From CAYMTN01 sp964393335 (GTDB taxonomy: Bacteria > Chloroflexota > Anaerolineae > Aggregatilineales > Aggregatilineaceae), in assembly GCA_964393335.1 (NCBI GenBank), contig CAYMTN010000003.1:1-53442 (forward strand): a stretch of DNA of 53,442 nucleotides. Reading direction: 5' to 3'. Below, in pieces: positions 16,397-24,056 of this stretch. A program made the translations under genes and the position numbers. A model generated the notes under the pieces. It was not told the origin of the DNA, did no database searches, and worked only from the letters and a program-made list of their open reading frames with translations. How positions within the stretch are numbered: position 1 is the stretch's first letter; each line of letters starts with the position of its first letter.

Positions 16397-16425
16397 ATTA
16401 TAACGGTGCGGTGCAGAGGCGTCAA
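16397..16425 (-). promoter_or_regulatory. strong sigma-70 promoter for rplU-rpmA-rpmE
   Basis: Minus strand TTGACG (16420-16425), 17-base spacer, perfect TATAAT (16397-16402). The predicted leader before rplU is about 115 bases. Confidence 0.75.
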
Positions 16426-16526
16426 TGGCGGTTTCGGCATGCCATGCGGGGCAAGCGGTGGATTACCGTTGGTTTTTCACCCTGCCTGAAGTATCATTCC
16501 GGCGCTATGATGTGCTTGAGGTGATC

Positions 16527-18101
16527 ATGATTCGTAGAGTGACCGCGATGCTGCCAGTGTTGATCGGTTGGATCTGTATAGGGCTGCTGAGCGCGTGTGC
16601 GCCGGAACCACAGCGGATGCAGGTGGGCCACACGCCGCTGGCTTCGTTACGGGCTGCTGTGACGCTGGCAGCGACGGCGGAGTCTGCCACCCCCGCTGCG
16701 CCAATGATTCGACCCCCGGCACAAGAAACCTGCGTCCCCGGTCCGGCGGTGGCAGCCGTACAGTATGACATTGATGCTACAGTCGATTGGCAGGCGCACA
16801 CCGTCCGGGCGGAACAGCGTGTCACGTACCGCAACGATACAGGGCGCGCTCAAGAAAAAATCGTGTTCAACGTCGAGCCGAACCAGGAACCGGATATGTT
16901 CACATTGACGCGCCTGGCCGGGCCAGGAGACAAACCGATCACCGATTTCATATTGGATGGCACGCGTTTGACGGTGCCGCTGGCCGAACCGCTGCCCGCT
17001 GGTTGCGAGCTTGAACTGGTGCTGGCCTATGACCTGGTAATCCCGGCGATTCGGAACGGCTACCGGCACGGGCATCTTGGATATTGGGGATACAGCGAGC
17101 AGCAAATCAACCTGGGGATGTGGTTTCCACTGGCAGCCGTGTTCGATCCGGCGGGTGATTGGATCACGCCGCAGCCGTATGAGATCGGAGAACATTACGT
17201 GCTGCAATCGGCTGATTTCCGGGTCAGGCTGGTGGTTGACGGCGCACCGGACACGGTACGGGTGGCCGGGCCGGGCGATGTACAGCGCCTGGATGATGGC
17301 GGCTGGCAGTTTGATCTTGCCGGCGGGCGCGAATTGACACTGTCGATCTCCGATGCGTTCAAAGTGCTGAATACCTCAACGGCGAGCGGGGTGGCCGTCG
17401 AGTTGTTCTACCTGCCTGATCCGGCTAATGATTCGCTGGATGCCCCGCGTCATGCGCTGCGCACGGCGGCGGATGCCCTGGCTTTGTTTGAGGACTTGTA
17501 CGGGCCATATCCTCACAAACGGCTGGTGGTAGTCCAGGCAGATTTCCCAGACGGCATGGAGTTCAGCGGGCTGGTGTTTGTAAGTACGGACTGGTTTCGG
17601 GCCTGGAAAGGCACGCCGAATGACTGGCTGACATTGATTACTGTGCACGAGGTCGCGCACCAGTGGTGGTACGCAATGGTCGGCAACGATCAGGGCCGGT
17701 ACCCTTACCTGGATGAAGCGCTGGCAATCTACAGCGAGCTGCTTTACGTGGAGAACACGTATCCGGCTGATGTGAGCTGGTGGTGGAATTTCCGCATCGA
17801 GTCGTATGCGCCGGTCGGGTTTGTCGACGAGCCGATCTATGATTTTCAGTCCGTGCGCGGGTATATCGACGCGGTATATCTGCGCGGCGCGCTGATGATG
17901 CAGGCTCTGCGCGACGACCTGGGCGACGGCGCGTTTTTTGCGTGGCTGCGCCGGTATGCCGAGCACATGCGAGGGCAGGTCGCTTATCCGTCAGATTTTT
18001 GGGGGACGTTGACCGCCGACGCATACGCGACAACCGAGCCGGTGCGCGGCATTTATCTGCAACATGCTGATGTGCTGCCCCTGCCGGATAACATTCCTTG
18101 A
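16527..18101 (+). CDS. M1 family metallopeptidase, lipoprotein
   Basis: A 524-residue zinc aminopeptidase-like protein, secreted and lipid-anchored. The signal peptide ends in the lipobox LLSAC at about residue 22-26. The zinc site is HEVAHQWW at 374-381 with the third ligand Glu at 397 (LDEAL), an exact HExxH-X18-E. GMEFSG, upstream of it, replaces the GAMEN exopeptidase motif, so specificity for free N-termini is uncertain. ATG at 16527 has a near-perfect GAGGTGATC before it. Divergent from rplU. Likely role: digestion of peptides at the cell surface. Confidence 0.9.
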   Translation: MIRRVTAMLPVLIGWICIGLLSACAPEPQRMQVGHTPLASLRAAVTLAATAESATPAAPMIRPPAQETCVPGPAVAAVQYDIDATVDWQAHTVRAEQRVTYRNDTGRAQEKIVFNVEPNQEPDMFTLTRLAGPGDKPITDFILDGTRLTVPLAEPLPAGCELELVLAYDLVIPAIRNGYRHGHLGYWGYSEQQINLGMWFPLAAVFDPAGDWITPQPYEIGEHYVLQSADFRVRLVVDGAPDTVRVAGPGDVQRLDDGGWQFDLAGGRELTLSISDAFKVLNTSTASGVAVELFYLPDPANDSLDAPRHALRTAADALALFEDLYGPYPHKRLVVVQADFPDGMEFSGLVFVSTDWFRAWKGTPNDWLTLITVHEVAHQWWYAMVGNDQGRYPYLDEALAIYSELLYVENTYPADVSWWWNFRIESYAPVGFVDEPIYDFQSVRGYIDAVYLRGALMMQALRDDLGDGAFFAWLRRYAEHMRGQVAYPSDFWGTLTADAYATTEPVRGIYLQHADVLPLPDNIP

Positions 18102-18125
18102 GGGTTTCTGGCGCTGTGCTGAAAT

Positions 18126-18157
18126 GAAAAACACCCCGTACCATGTGGTACGAGGTG
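18126..18157 (-). terminator. intrinsic terminator of the cold-shock gene
   Basis: On the minus strand CACCTCGTACC and GGTACGGGGTG pair over 11 bp (one G-U) around a 4-base loop, followed by five T residues. It lies 28 bases after the csp stop. Confidence 0.9.
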
Positions 18158-18184
18158 CTCTGGTGTCCGGGTTATTAACGAGGA

Positions 18185-18403
18185 CTAGTGGCCAAGACGC
18201 GCTACGTCGCTTGCCTGCAGCCCCTTCGGGCCCTGGGTGATGGTGAATTCCACGCGCTCACCTTCGGTCAGCTCGCGGTAGCCAGCGCCCTGAATGGCAC
18301 TGTGATGTACAAATACATCGGGGCCATTTTCGCGCTCGATGAGGCCGAAGCCCTTCTGGGCGTTGAACCATTTGACGGTACCGGAAACACGTTCTTCAGA
18401 CAT
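18185..18403 (-). CDS. cold-shock domain protein (CspA family)
   Basis: A 72-residue single cold-shock domain that binds single-stranded RNA/DNA as a chaperone. RNP1 is KGFGLI (usually KGFGFI; the second aromatic is Leu here) and RNP2 is DVFVHHSAI. The start SEERVSGTVKWFNAQKGFG is typical. ATG at 18403 follows GGGAGGAG; upstream in-frame codons belong to the leader. The mRNA leader is about 140 bases and carries an intrinsic terminator (18469-18505), suggesting expression control by attenuation. Family is certain; the exact paralog name is not. Confidence 0.95.
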   Translation of the reverse strand: MSEERVSGTVKWFNAQKGFGLIERENGPDVFVHHSAIQGAGYRELTEGERVEFTITQGPKGLQASDVARLGH

Positions 18404-18468
18404 TTTGGGATACTCCTCCCACTTGAATTGAGTTAATTGGTGTTGTGGGAACGGAGTTGCTTCGGGGC

Positions 18469-18505
18469 AAAAAAACCTCGCGCAGTTATGCTGTTGCGTC
18501 GAGGT
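18469..18505 (-). terminator. intrinsic terminator inside the csp leader (possible attenuator)
   Basis: On the minus strand ACCTCG-A-CGCA and TGCG-CGAGGT form an interrupted 10-bp stem followed by seven T residues. It lies about 75 bases downstream of the candidate csp promoter and 66 bases upstream of the csp start. No gene ends here on this strand, since yifB upstream runs the other way. It therefore looks like an attenuator or the end of a short leader RNA. Confidence 0.65.
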
Positions 18506-18549
18506 ATTTGTTTCCTGTTCTGCGAACAACCTTTTCCACTACGCTTCTG

Positions 18550-18578
18550 ATCGTACTCGGCATTCATCATTCTGTCAA
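18550..18578 (-). promoter_or_regulatory. sigma-70-type promoter for csp
   Basis: Minus strand TTGACA (18573-18578), 17-base spacer, TACGAT (18550-18555). The predicted start of transcription near 18543 gives a leader of about 140 bases. Confidence 0.6.
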
Positions 18579-18673
18579 TGCCCAATTTAGGCGATTCTTT
18601 CCAGTTGCTGCTATCTGCGCTAGGATATATCTGGATATTCGAAAACAGCATGGTAATCCTGGCAGGTGTGTAG

Positions 18674-20209
18674 ATGCTTTCTACCGTTTTTTCGTGCGCG
18701 CTCGTCGGGCTGGATGGTGAGATTATTCAGGTCGAGGTTGATTTTAACCCGCATTCGCTCCCGGCGTTTACAGTGGTCGGCTTGCCGGATACCGCCGTCC
18801 AGGAAAGCCGCGAGCGAGTCCGGGCAGCAATTCGTAATAGCGGGCTGCGATTCCCGAACAAGCGCTACACGGTGAACCTTGCACCTGCTGACTTGCGGAA
18901 AGAGGGCCCGGCTTACGATCTCCCGATTGCCATTGGCGTTTTGGCCTCAACCGATCAGGTCCCATTGCCCAAGCTGGTCGGGGCGCTTTTTATCGGCGAA
19001 CTGTCGCTGGATGGCAGCGTGCGTCATGTGAAAGGTGTCTTGCCGATTGCGCATCGTGCCTGGCAGGAAGGATACGAGTGTTTGTTTGTCCCGGAAGAGG
19101 ACGCGCCCCAGGCGGCACTCGTGCCGGAGATCGACATTATTCCGGTGAAATCGCTCGGCCATCTGGTCGAGCACCTCTACGAGTTACAGCTTATTCCACC
19201 GTACGTGCGCAGTGAGTTGGATCTGCGCGTGCCCCTCGATCTGGATGGTCTGACCGATTTCGCTGACGTGAAAGGCCAGGAGCACGTTAAACGAGCGCTG
19301 GAAGTGGCCGCAGCGGGCGCTCATAATGTGTTGATGGTCGGGCCGCCGGGAGTGGGCAAAACTCTCCTGGCCCGCGCGCTGCCCGGAATCCTGCCGACCA
19401 TGACGCTGGATGAAGCGCTCGAAGTCACGCGCATATATTCCGTAGCGGATTTGCTGCCACCCGATAAACCACTGATCCGGCTGCGTCCTTTTCGCGCTCC
19501 GCACCATACTGTAAGCGAAGCGGGGTTGATTGGCGGTGGGTCCTGGCCCCGTCCGGGGGAAGCGTCGCTTGCTCACCGAGGGATACTGTTTGCCGACGAG
19601 GTGTTGGAGTTTGGCAGCCACACGCTGGAAGTGCTCCGCCAGCCAATTGAGGACAAACACGTGACCATCAGCCGTGCGCGGGTGGCCCTGTCGTTTCCGG
19701 CGAATTTTATGCTGATCGCGGCGATGAATCCCTGTCCGTGCGGCTACTACGGCGACCCCGTCCGCGAGTGTACCTGTTCTGCATCGACCATTCGCCGCTA
19801 CCAGCAGCGCCTATCCGGCCCGCTGCTGGATCGTATTGACATTCATATTGATGTGCCGCGCGTAGATTATGACAAGCTGACCGATGATCGGCGGGGTGAA
19901 CCGTCGGCTACGGTGCGGGAGCGGGTTGAAGCGGCCCGCAACCGGCAGCGTCACCGGTTTCGTGATGAATCGCGCTTGCAGTCGAATGCAGACATGGGGC
20001 CGAGTGATATTCGCCGTTTCTGCCGCCCGGAACCCGCCGGCCAGCAGCTTCTGAACACGACGCTCCGCCAGATGCAGTTGAGCGCGCGTGCCTATCACCG
20101 GATATTGAAGCTCAGTCGGACGATTGCCGATCTCGCGGACAGAGACACGATTGAGTTGGCGCACCTGGCCGAAGCGATCCAATACCGTCCGCGCAAGCTG
20201 CTGTATTGA
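18674..20209 (+). CDS. comM: YifB/ComM family AAA+ ATPase (Mg-chelatase-like)
   Basis: A 511-residue hexameric-type helicase. In competent bacteria ComM drives branch migration of incoming DNA during transformation. The N-terminal ChlI-like domain (about 20-145) starts VGLDGEIIQVEVDFN. Walker A is GPPGVGKTLLARALPGILP near 222, the Walker B region contains GILFADEVLEF, and a Cys cluster CPCGYYGDPVRECTC follows near 355. The C-terminal Mg-chelatase-type domain ends at the stop. Full family length. It shares the window with comEC (24057), consistent with DNA uptake ability. Confidence 0.92.
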   Translation: MLSTVFSCALVGLDGEIIQVEVDFNPHSLPAFTVVGLPDTAVQESRERVRAAIRNSGLRFPNKRYTVNLAPADLRKEGPAYDLPIAIGVLASTDQVPLPKLVGALFIGELSLDGSVRHVKGVLPIAHRAWQEGYECLFVPEEDAPQAALVPEIDIIPVKSLGHLVEHLYELQLIPPYVRSELDLRVPLDLDGLTDFADVKGQEHVKRALEVAAAGAHNVLMVGPPGVGKTLLARALPGILPTMTLDEALEVTRIYSVADLLPPDKPLIRLRPFRAPHHTVSEAGLIGGGSWPRPGEASLAHRGILFADEVLEFGSHTLEVLRQPIEDKHVTISRARVALSFPANFMLIAAMNPCPCGYYGDPVRECTCSASTIRRYQQRLSGPLLDRIDIHIDVPRVDYDKLTDDRRGEPSATVRERVEAARNRQRHRFRDESRLQSNADMGPSDIRRFCRPEPAGQQLLNTTLRQMQLSARAYHRILKLSRTIADLADRDTIELAHLAEAIQYRPRKLLY

Positions 20210-20219
20210 CGGTCACGGC

Positions 20220-22553
20220 ATGACACCCGTCAGTGGTGAGCGGAAACAGCCGCTCGACATGCGCCGGTACCGGTTCACCCTGGTGGGCCGGGGACTCGTG
20301 CTGTTGGTCGTGGCATACGCGCTGACCCTGGGCGGCACGTACAACGGGTTGGTGTTCGTGCCGCTGCTGCGAACCTCCCTGGCGGTGCTAACCGTTGGCA
20401 TCACGCTGTGGCTGGCGTTGGTATGCGTGCGTCCTCTCGCGTCAGTCTTTTTCCCGCTGGGTCCGGCCCTGATCCTGTGGACATTCGCCTATGCCGTCTC
20501 AGTGCTTCACAATCCGTCCGGTCGAGTGGCGATCGGTTTGTGGTACGCCGCGTTCTATGCCGGTGTATGGGCTGTCCTGAGTGATGTGGTGCGGCGCGGC
20601 CTGCCCGGTCGTTGGATCACAGATGCGGCTCTGCTGACCGCGATCCCCTTGATGCTGCTGGCGTTTCTTCAAATAGCGGCCTGGTTCCCGGCCTGGGTGG
20701 CCGTTCGGGGTATTGGCGTGGCTTTCGTACCACCGCGTCCGCCGAGCGCACTCGGCAACCCGAACACGTTCGGCGCAACGCTGGCGATGCTGCTTCCATT
20801 GGGAGTAGTGCGATTTCGCTGGTCCCCGCGCCGGTTCGACCGGGTGTTATGGGCGCTTTGGCTGGCGTGCACCGCGATCACGTTATACCTGACGTATTCG
20901 CGCGGGGCCTGGCTGGCTGCCGGTGCCGGGGTGGTGGCGTTAGGCGTCTTGACGCGGCAGCCGCTGCCTGTGTCAAACTTCGGCGGCATGTTTCGCCGCT
21001 CGCGCCGGTTTTGGATCGCGGTTGGAGCAGGTGGACTGCTGGCCGTCGGGATCGTGCTGGCCGCTGTCGGGATCGCGGTCAGTGCGTTCGATACGCCGCG
21101 TCGTGAGACCGGATCGCGGCTGGCCTTTTTTCAGGTGGCAGGACAGTCGTTTGTCGATCATCCCCTGACCGGGACCGGCCCGTTCACATTCGGTTTGAGT
21201 TTGATGTCACACCGCTCGATTCCCCCTGATCAGCCCCACGCCCATGCTCATAACCTGGTCCTCACCGTAGCGGCGGAGCTGGGATTGTCCGGCCTGGTAG
21301 CGCTGGCGTTCACCGCCGCCGTGATCGTCCGGCAGGGGGGCAGAGCGTTGCGCCGGGAGTCCGATCCGGCGGCACGTGCTTACGTGGCGGCGTGCGGCGC
21401 GGCGCTGGCGGCTTTTGGCGTGCACGGCATGGTGGATATGCCGATGATGGTACCCGCGATCATGCTGTTGATGCTCGGCATCCTCGCGGCGGGCACCGTG
21501 CAGCCGGTTGGGCCGTTGCCGCCAGCAAAAAGCAGGATACCACGCGCAACGCACCGCGTGATGCCGGTGGGGTTATGGGTGCTGCTGTTAGGCACAGGAT
21601 GGTGGTCGACCGGCGTCTACGCGCACTATGTGAGCGGTGAGGAGCAGTTGGTTGAGGGAAATTTCCGGCGGGGCGCGGTGCTGCTGCAAGACGCTGTGCA
21701 TGTCCAGCCCGATCTGGCGCTTTACCAGGCCGAATTCGCGTACGCGTGCGGGCTGGCAGCGTATGCGGGTGACGAAACGTATCTACTGCCGGGCATCGGC
21801 GCGTACCGGCGCGCGTTGGAACTCGAACCGCCGCACGCGGTCTGGTGGGCGAATCTGGCCGCTCTGCATTGGCAGGCCAGGCAAGGAGATGCGGCGGTCG
21901 CCGCGATGCAACAGGCGGTCGGTTACGCGCCTGATGATCCGGATTTGTGGCTGAACCTGGGAATCATGCTTGAGCATCGCGGCCAGGCCGAGCAAGCCGA
22001 GGACGCGTACCGCCGGGTATTGTCCCTCGATCCGGCATGGGGCCAGATCAGGTTCTGGGGCAAGACACCGCTGCGGCAAGCTGTGCTGGCCGTGCATCCT
22101 GCCGATCTGTCCCCCTTCCAACGTGCTGACCAGTTGTGGCAGTCCGGCGATCAGGACGCGGCATTGTCTGTGCTGCATGCACGAATCAAGCGTGATCCCA
22201 CGCAGCCGAAACCGTACGTACAGATCGCGCGGTTGTTTATTTCCAGCGGGCAGTTGAGTCTCGCGCGGGATTACCTGGATGCCGCACGCGTGTTGGCCCA
22301 CAGCGCGTATGGCCAGGCATGGATTTACGTGGCCGAGTCAGAATTGGCGCGCGCTCACGGCGATCAACAGGCGGCGTCCGAATTCTGGCAGCGGGCGCGG
22401 GATATGCTGTGGCCGGATGATACGGGATACCCGTCGTTGTACGGGCGCGATGTGGCCTATTACCAGTTTTTGCGGGTGCGCGTGCGCGGTGTTCTGCTGC
22501 CCCAACTGACCGTTCTGGGACCGGACCCGGCGTTGACCGATCTGCTGCGATGA
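20220..22553 (+). CDS. O-antigen ligase/polymerase (Wzy-type) with C-terminal TPR domain
   Basis: A 777-residue protein. The first 480 residues hold about eleven membrane helices with the O-antigen ligase family marks: LYLTYSRGAWLA (about 226-238) and a loop with HAHNLVLTVAAELGLSGL, whose His and Arg residues are essential in WaaL/Wzy relatives. The last 280 residues are TPR helices ending in a helical tail. The family joins glycans to lipids or proteins, or polymerises sugar repeats. A soluble TPR tail may recruit acceptor proteins. Start is uncertain (ATG 20220 or 20259); neither has a strong Shine-Dalgarno. No glycosyltransferase is nearby, so the substrate is unknown. Confidence 0.82.
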   Translation: MTPVSGERKQPLDMRRYRFTLVGRGLVLLVVAYALTLGGTYNGLVFVPLLRTSLAVLTVGITLWLALVCVRPLASVFFPLGPALILWTFAYAVSVLHNPSGRVAIGLWYAAFYAGVWAVLSDVVRRGLPGRWITDAALLTAIPLMLLAFLQIAAWFPAWVAVRGIGVAFVPPRPPSALGNPNTFGATLAMLLPLGVVRFRWSPRRFDRVLWALWLACTAITLYLTYSRGAWLAAGAGVVALGVLTRQPLPVSNFGGMFRRSRRFWIAVGAGGLLAVGIVLAAVGIAVSAFDTPRRETGSRLAFFQVAGQSFVDHPLTGTGPFTFGLSLMSHRSIPPDQPHAHAHNLVLTVAAELGLSGLVALAFTAAVIVRQGGRALRRESDPAARAYVAACGAALAAFGVHGMVDMPMMVPAIMLLMLGILAAGTVQPVGPLPPAKSRIPRATHRVMPVGLWVLLLGTGWWSTGVYAHYVSGEEQLVEGNFRRGAVLLQDAVHVQPDLALYQAEFAYACGLAAYAGDETYLLPGIGAYRRALELEPPHAVWWANLAALHWQARQGDAAVAAMQQAVGYAPDDPDLWLNLGIMLEHRGQAEQAEDAYRRVLSLDPAWGQIRFWGKTPLRQAVLAVHPADLSPFQRADQLWQSGDQDAALSVLHARIKRDPTQPKPYVQIARLFISSGQLSLARDYLDAARVLAHSAYGQAWIYVAESELARAHGDQQAASEFWQRARDMLWPDDTGYPSLYGRDVAYYQFLRVRVRGVLLPQLTVLGPDPALTDLLR

Positions 22554-22554
22554 A

Positions 22555-23157
22555 TCACTCGCCTGACATGATCTGCTGCGCGACCTGCAATTCCTCAGGC
22601 GTGTTGACGTTATGAAAGACCAGCCCGTGCGGATCGAAACGCGCGTATTCGGCTGGTTCCAGGTACCGGACGCGCACGCGGTCATAGAATCCGATCACTT
22701 TTAGCTGGCCTGCATCAATTCGTTCCCGGATCGGCCCCAGACATGCTTTGCCGTAAATGGCGTGCAGTCCCTGCGGGTGATCGTCCACTTTGGGCACGAT
22801 CACGTCATACGACCCGCCGGTCCGCAGTTCAATCATATAACGCATCAGATCAGGATTGATAAACGGCATGTCACACGCGATACAAAACGTATCTACGCTT
22901 TGGCTGTAATGGAGGGCGGTGTAGATGCCGCCTAACGACCCCCGGTCCGGCAGGATGTCGGTGAACATGGGCAGTTTCAGGTGAGCATAATCCTCAGGCC
23001 GGTTGGTGATCAGGATGGTTTCTTGCTGGCCGAGATCGGCTGCGCGGGCGATGACGTGTTCGATCAACGGTCTGCCCAATAATGGCGCGAATGATTTATC
23101 GGTCCCCATGCGGGAGCTTTTGCCACCGGCGATGATGGCGACTGTGAGTGATGGCAT
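22555..23157 (-). CDS. mobA: molybdenum cofactor guanylyltransferase
   Basis: Attaches GMP from GTP to molybdopterin, making the guanine dinucleotide cofactor for DMSO-reductase-type enzymes. The nucleotide-binding motif is IIAGGKSSRMGTDKSF (about 8-23). CDMPFINPDLM (about 95-105) supplies the metal-binding Asp. The 200-residue length is normal. It stands alone, convergent with the O-antigen-ligase gene (1-base gap). It implies molybdoenzymes elsewhere in the genome. A related NTP-transferase role (MocA, CofC) is less likely given the N-terminal motif. Confidence 0.85.
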   Translation of the reverse strand: MPSLTVAIIAGGKSSRMGTDKSFAPLLGRPLIEHVIARAADLGQQETILITNRPEDYAHLKLPMFTDILPDRGSLGGIYTALHYSQSVDTFCIACDMPFINPDLMRYMIELRTGGSYDVIVPKVDDHPQGLHAIYGKACLGPIRERIDAGQLKVIGFYDRVRVRYLEPAEYARFDPHGLVFHNVNTPEELQVAQQIMSGE

Positions 23158-23299
23158 AGTTTCGCCTTCCTTGTCCGTGCATTGGTATTACAGAGTATAG
23201 TCAAAGGTGGGCGGCCATGCATTTGTGCCTACCCCTCCTTTTTTGAATACGGTATAGTAAGGTTCATCGCGTTTTCATTCACCCCGGACAGGAAAAGAG

Positions 23300-23998
23300 T
23301 TGTCTTTGCCAAGCATAATCGCAGTAGATGGGCCGGCAGGGTCGGGAAAGAGCACGGTATCTTTCGCCGTCGCGCAGCGGATTGGTTATTTGTTTGTCGA
23401 TACCGGGGCATTCTATCGTGCTGTGACACTGCTGGCTCTGGAACAGCACCTCGATCCCCATGATTCGGAGCGCGTGGCCCGGCTTGCCCAGCAAACGCGC
23501 GTGGAGATTACGCCCGATCTGGCCGATGATGGGCGGCAGTATACATGTCTGGCCGATGGGCGTGACATCACCGCCAAAATTCATGCTCCGGAAGTTGACG
23601 CGTATGTTTCGATTGTGGCCGCTAACGCTGGCGTGCGAACGGCCATGCTGGAGTCACAACGCGCGCTGGCGGCGCGAGGCCAGGTGATCATGGCCGGGCG
23701 CGATATTGGCACAGTCGTGTTGCCGGATGCCGACCTCAAGATCTATATTGACGCCAGCCTGGATAAACGCGCTGAGCGGCGCTATCAACAGCGGGTCCAA
23801 AATGGCGAAGCGGCGGACCTGGAATCGATTCGGGATGGGCTGCGCCAGCGCGATGCGATTGACAGCGGGCGTGCTGTCGCGCCGCTGCTGCGCGCGCCCG
23901 ATGCGGCGTACCTGGACACCAGTAACCTGACGCTCAAGCAAGCCATTGATGCCGCCTACACGATTATCCAGAACTGGAACACGTCCGCCGCCGGGTGA
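23300..23998 (+). CDS. cmk: cytidylate kinase
   Basis: Phosphorylates CMP and dCMP for nucleotide synthesis. P-loop GPAGSGKST is at residues 11-19, followed by FVDTGAFYRAVTLLA, where the family usually has DTGAMYR. GRDIGTVVLPDADLKIYIDA (about 133-152) and ERRYQQRV are also typical. 232 residues, usual length. TTG at 23300 is the start, with AGGAAAAGAG just before it; no ATG is available before the P-loop. The gene precedes comEC by 58 bases on the same strand. Confidence 0.95.
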   Translation: MSLPSIIAVDGPAGSGKSTVSFAVAQRIGYLFVDTGAFYRAVTLLALEQHLDPHDSERVARLAQQTRVEITPDLADDGRQYTCLADGRDITAKIHAPEVDAYVSIVAANAGVRTAMLESQRALAARGQVIMAGRDIGTVVLPDADLKIYIDASLDKRAERRYQQRVQNGEAADLESIRDGLRQRDAIDSGRAVAPLLRAPDAAYLDTSNLTLKQAIDAAYTIIQNWNTSAAG

Positions 23999-24056
23999 GC
24001 CTGGTGGTCTTGGGGATTCGGCGATTTCTGTGTTTCGTGTCTAAAAGAGGCCCGGC

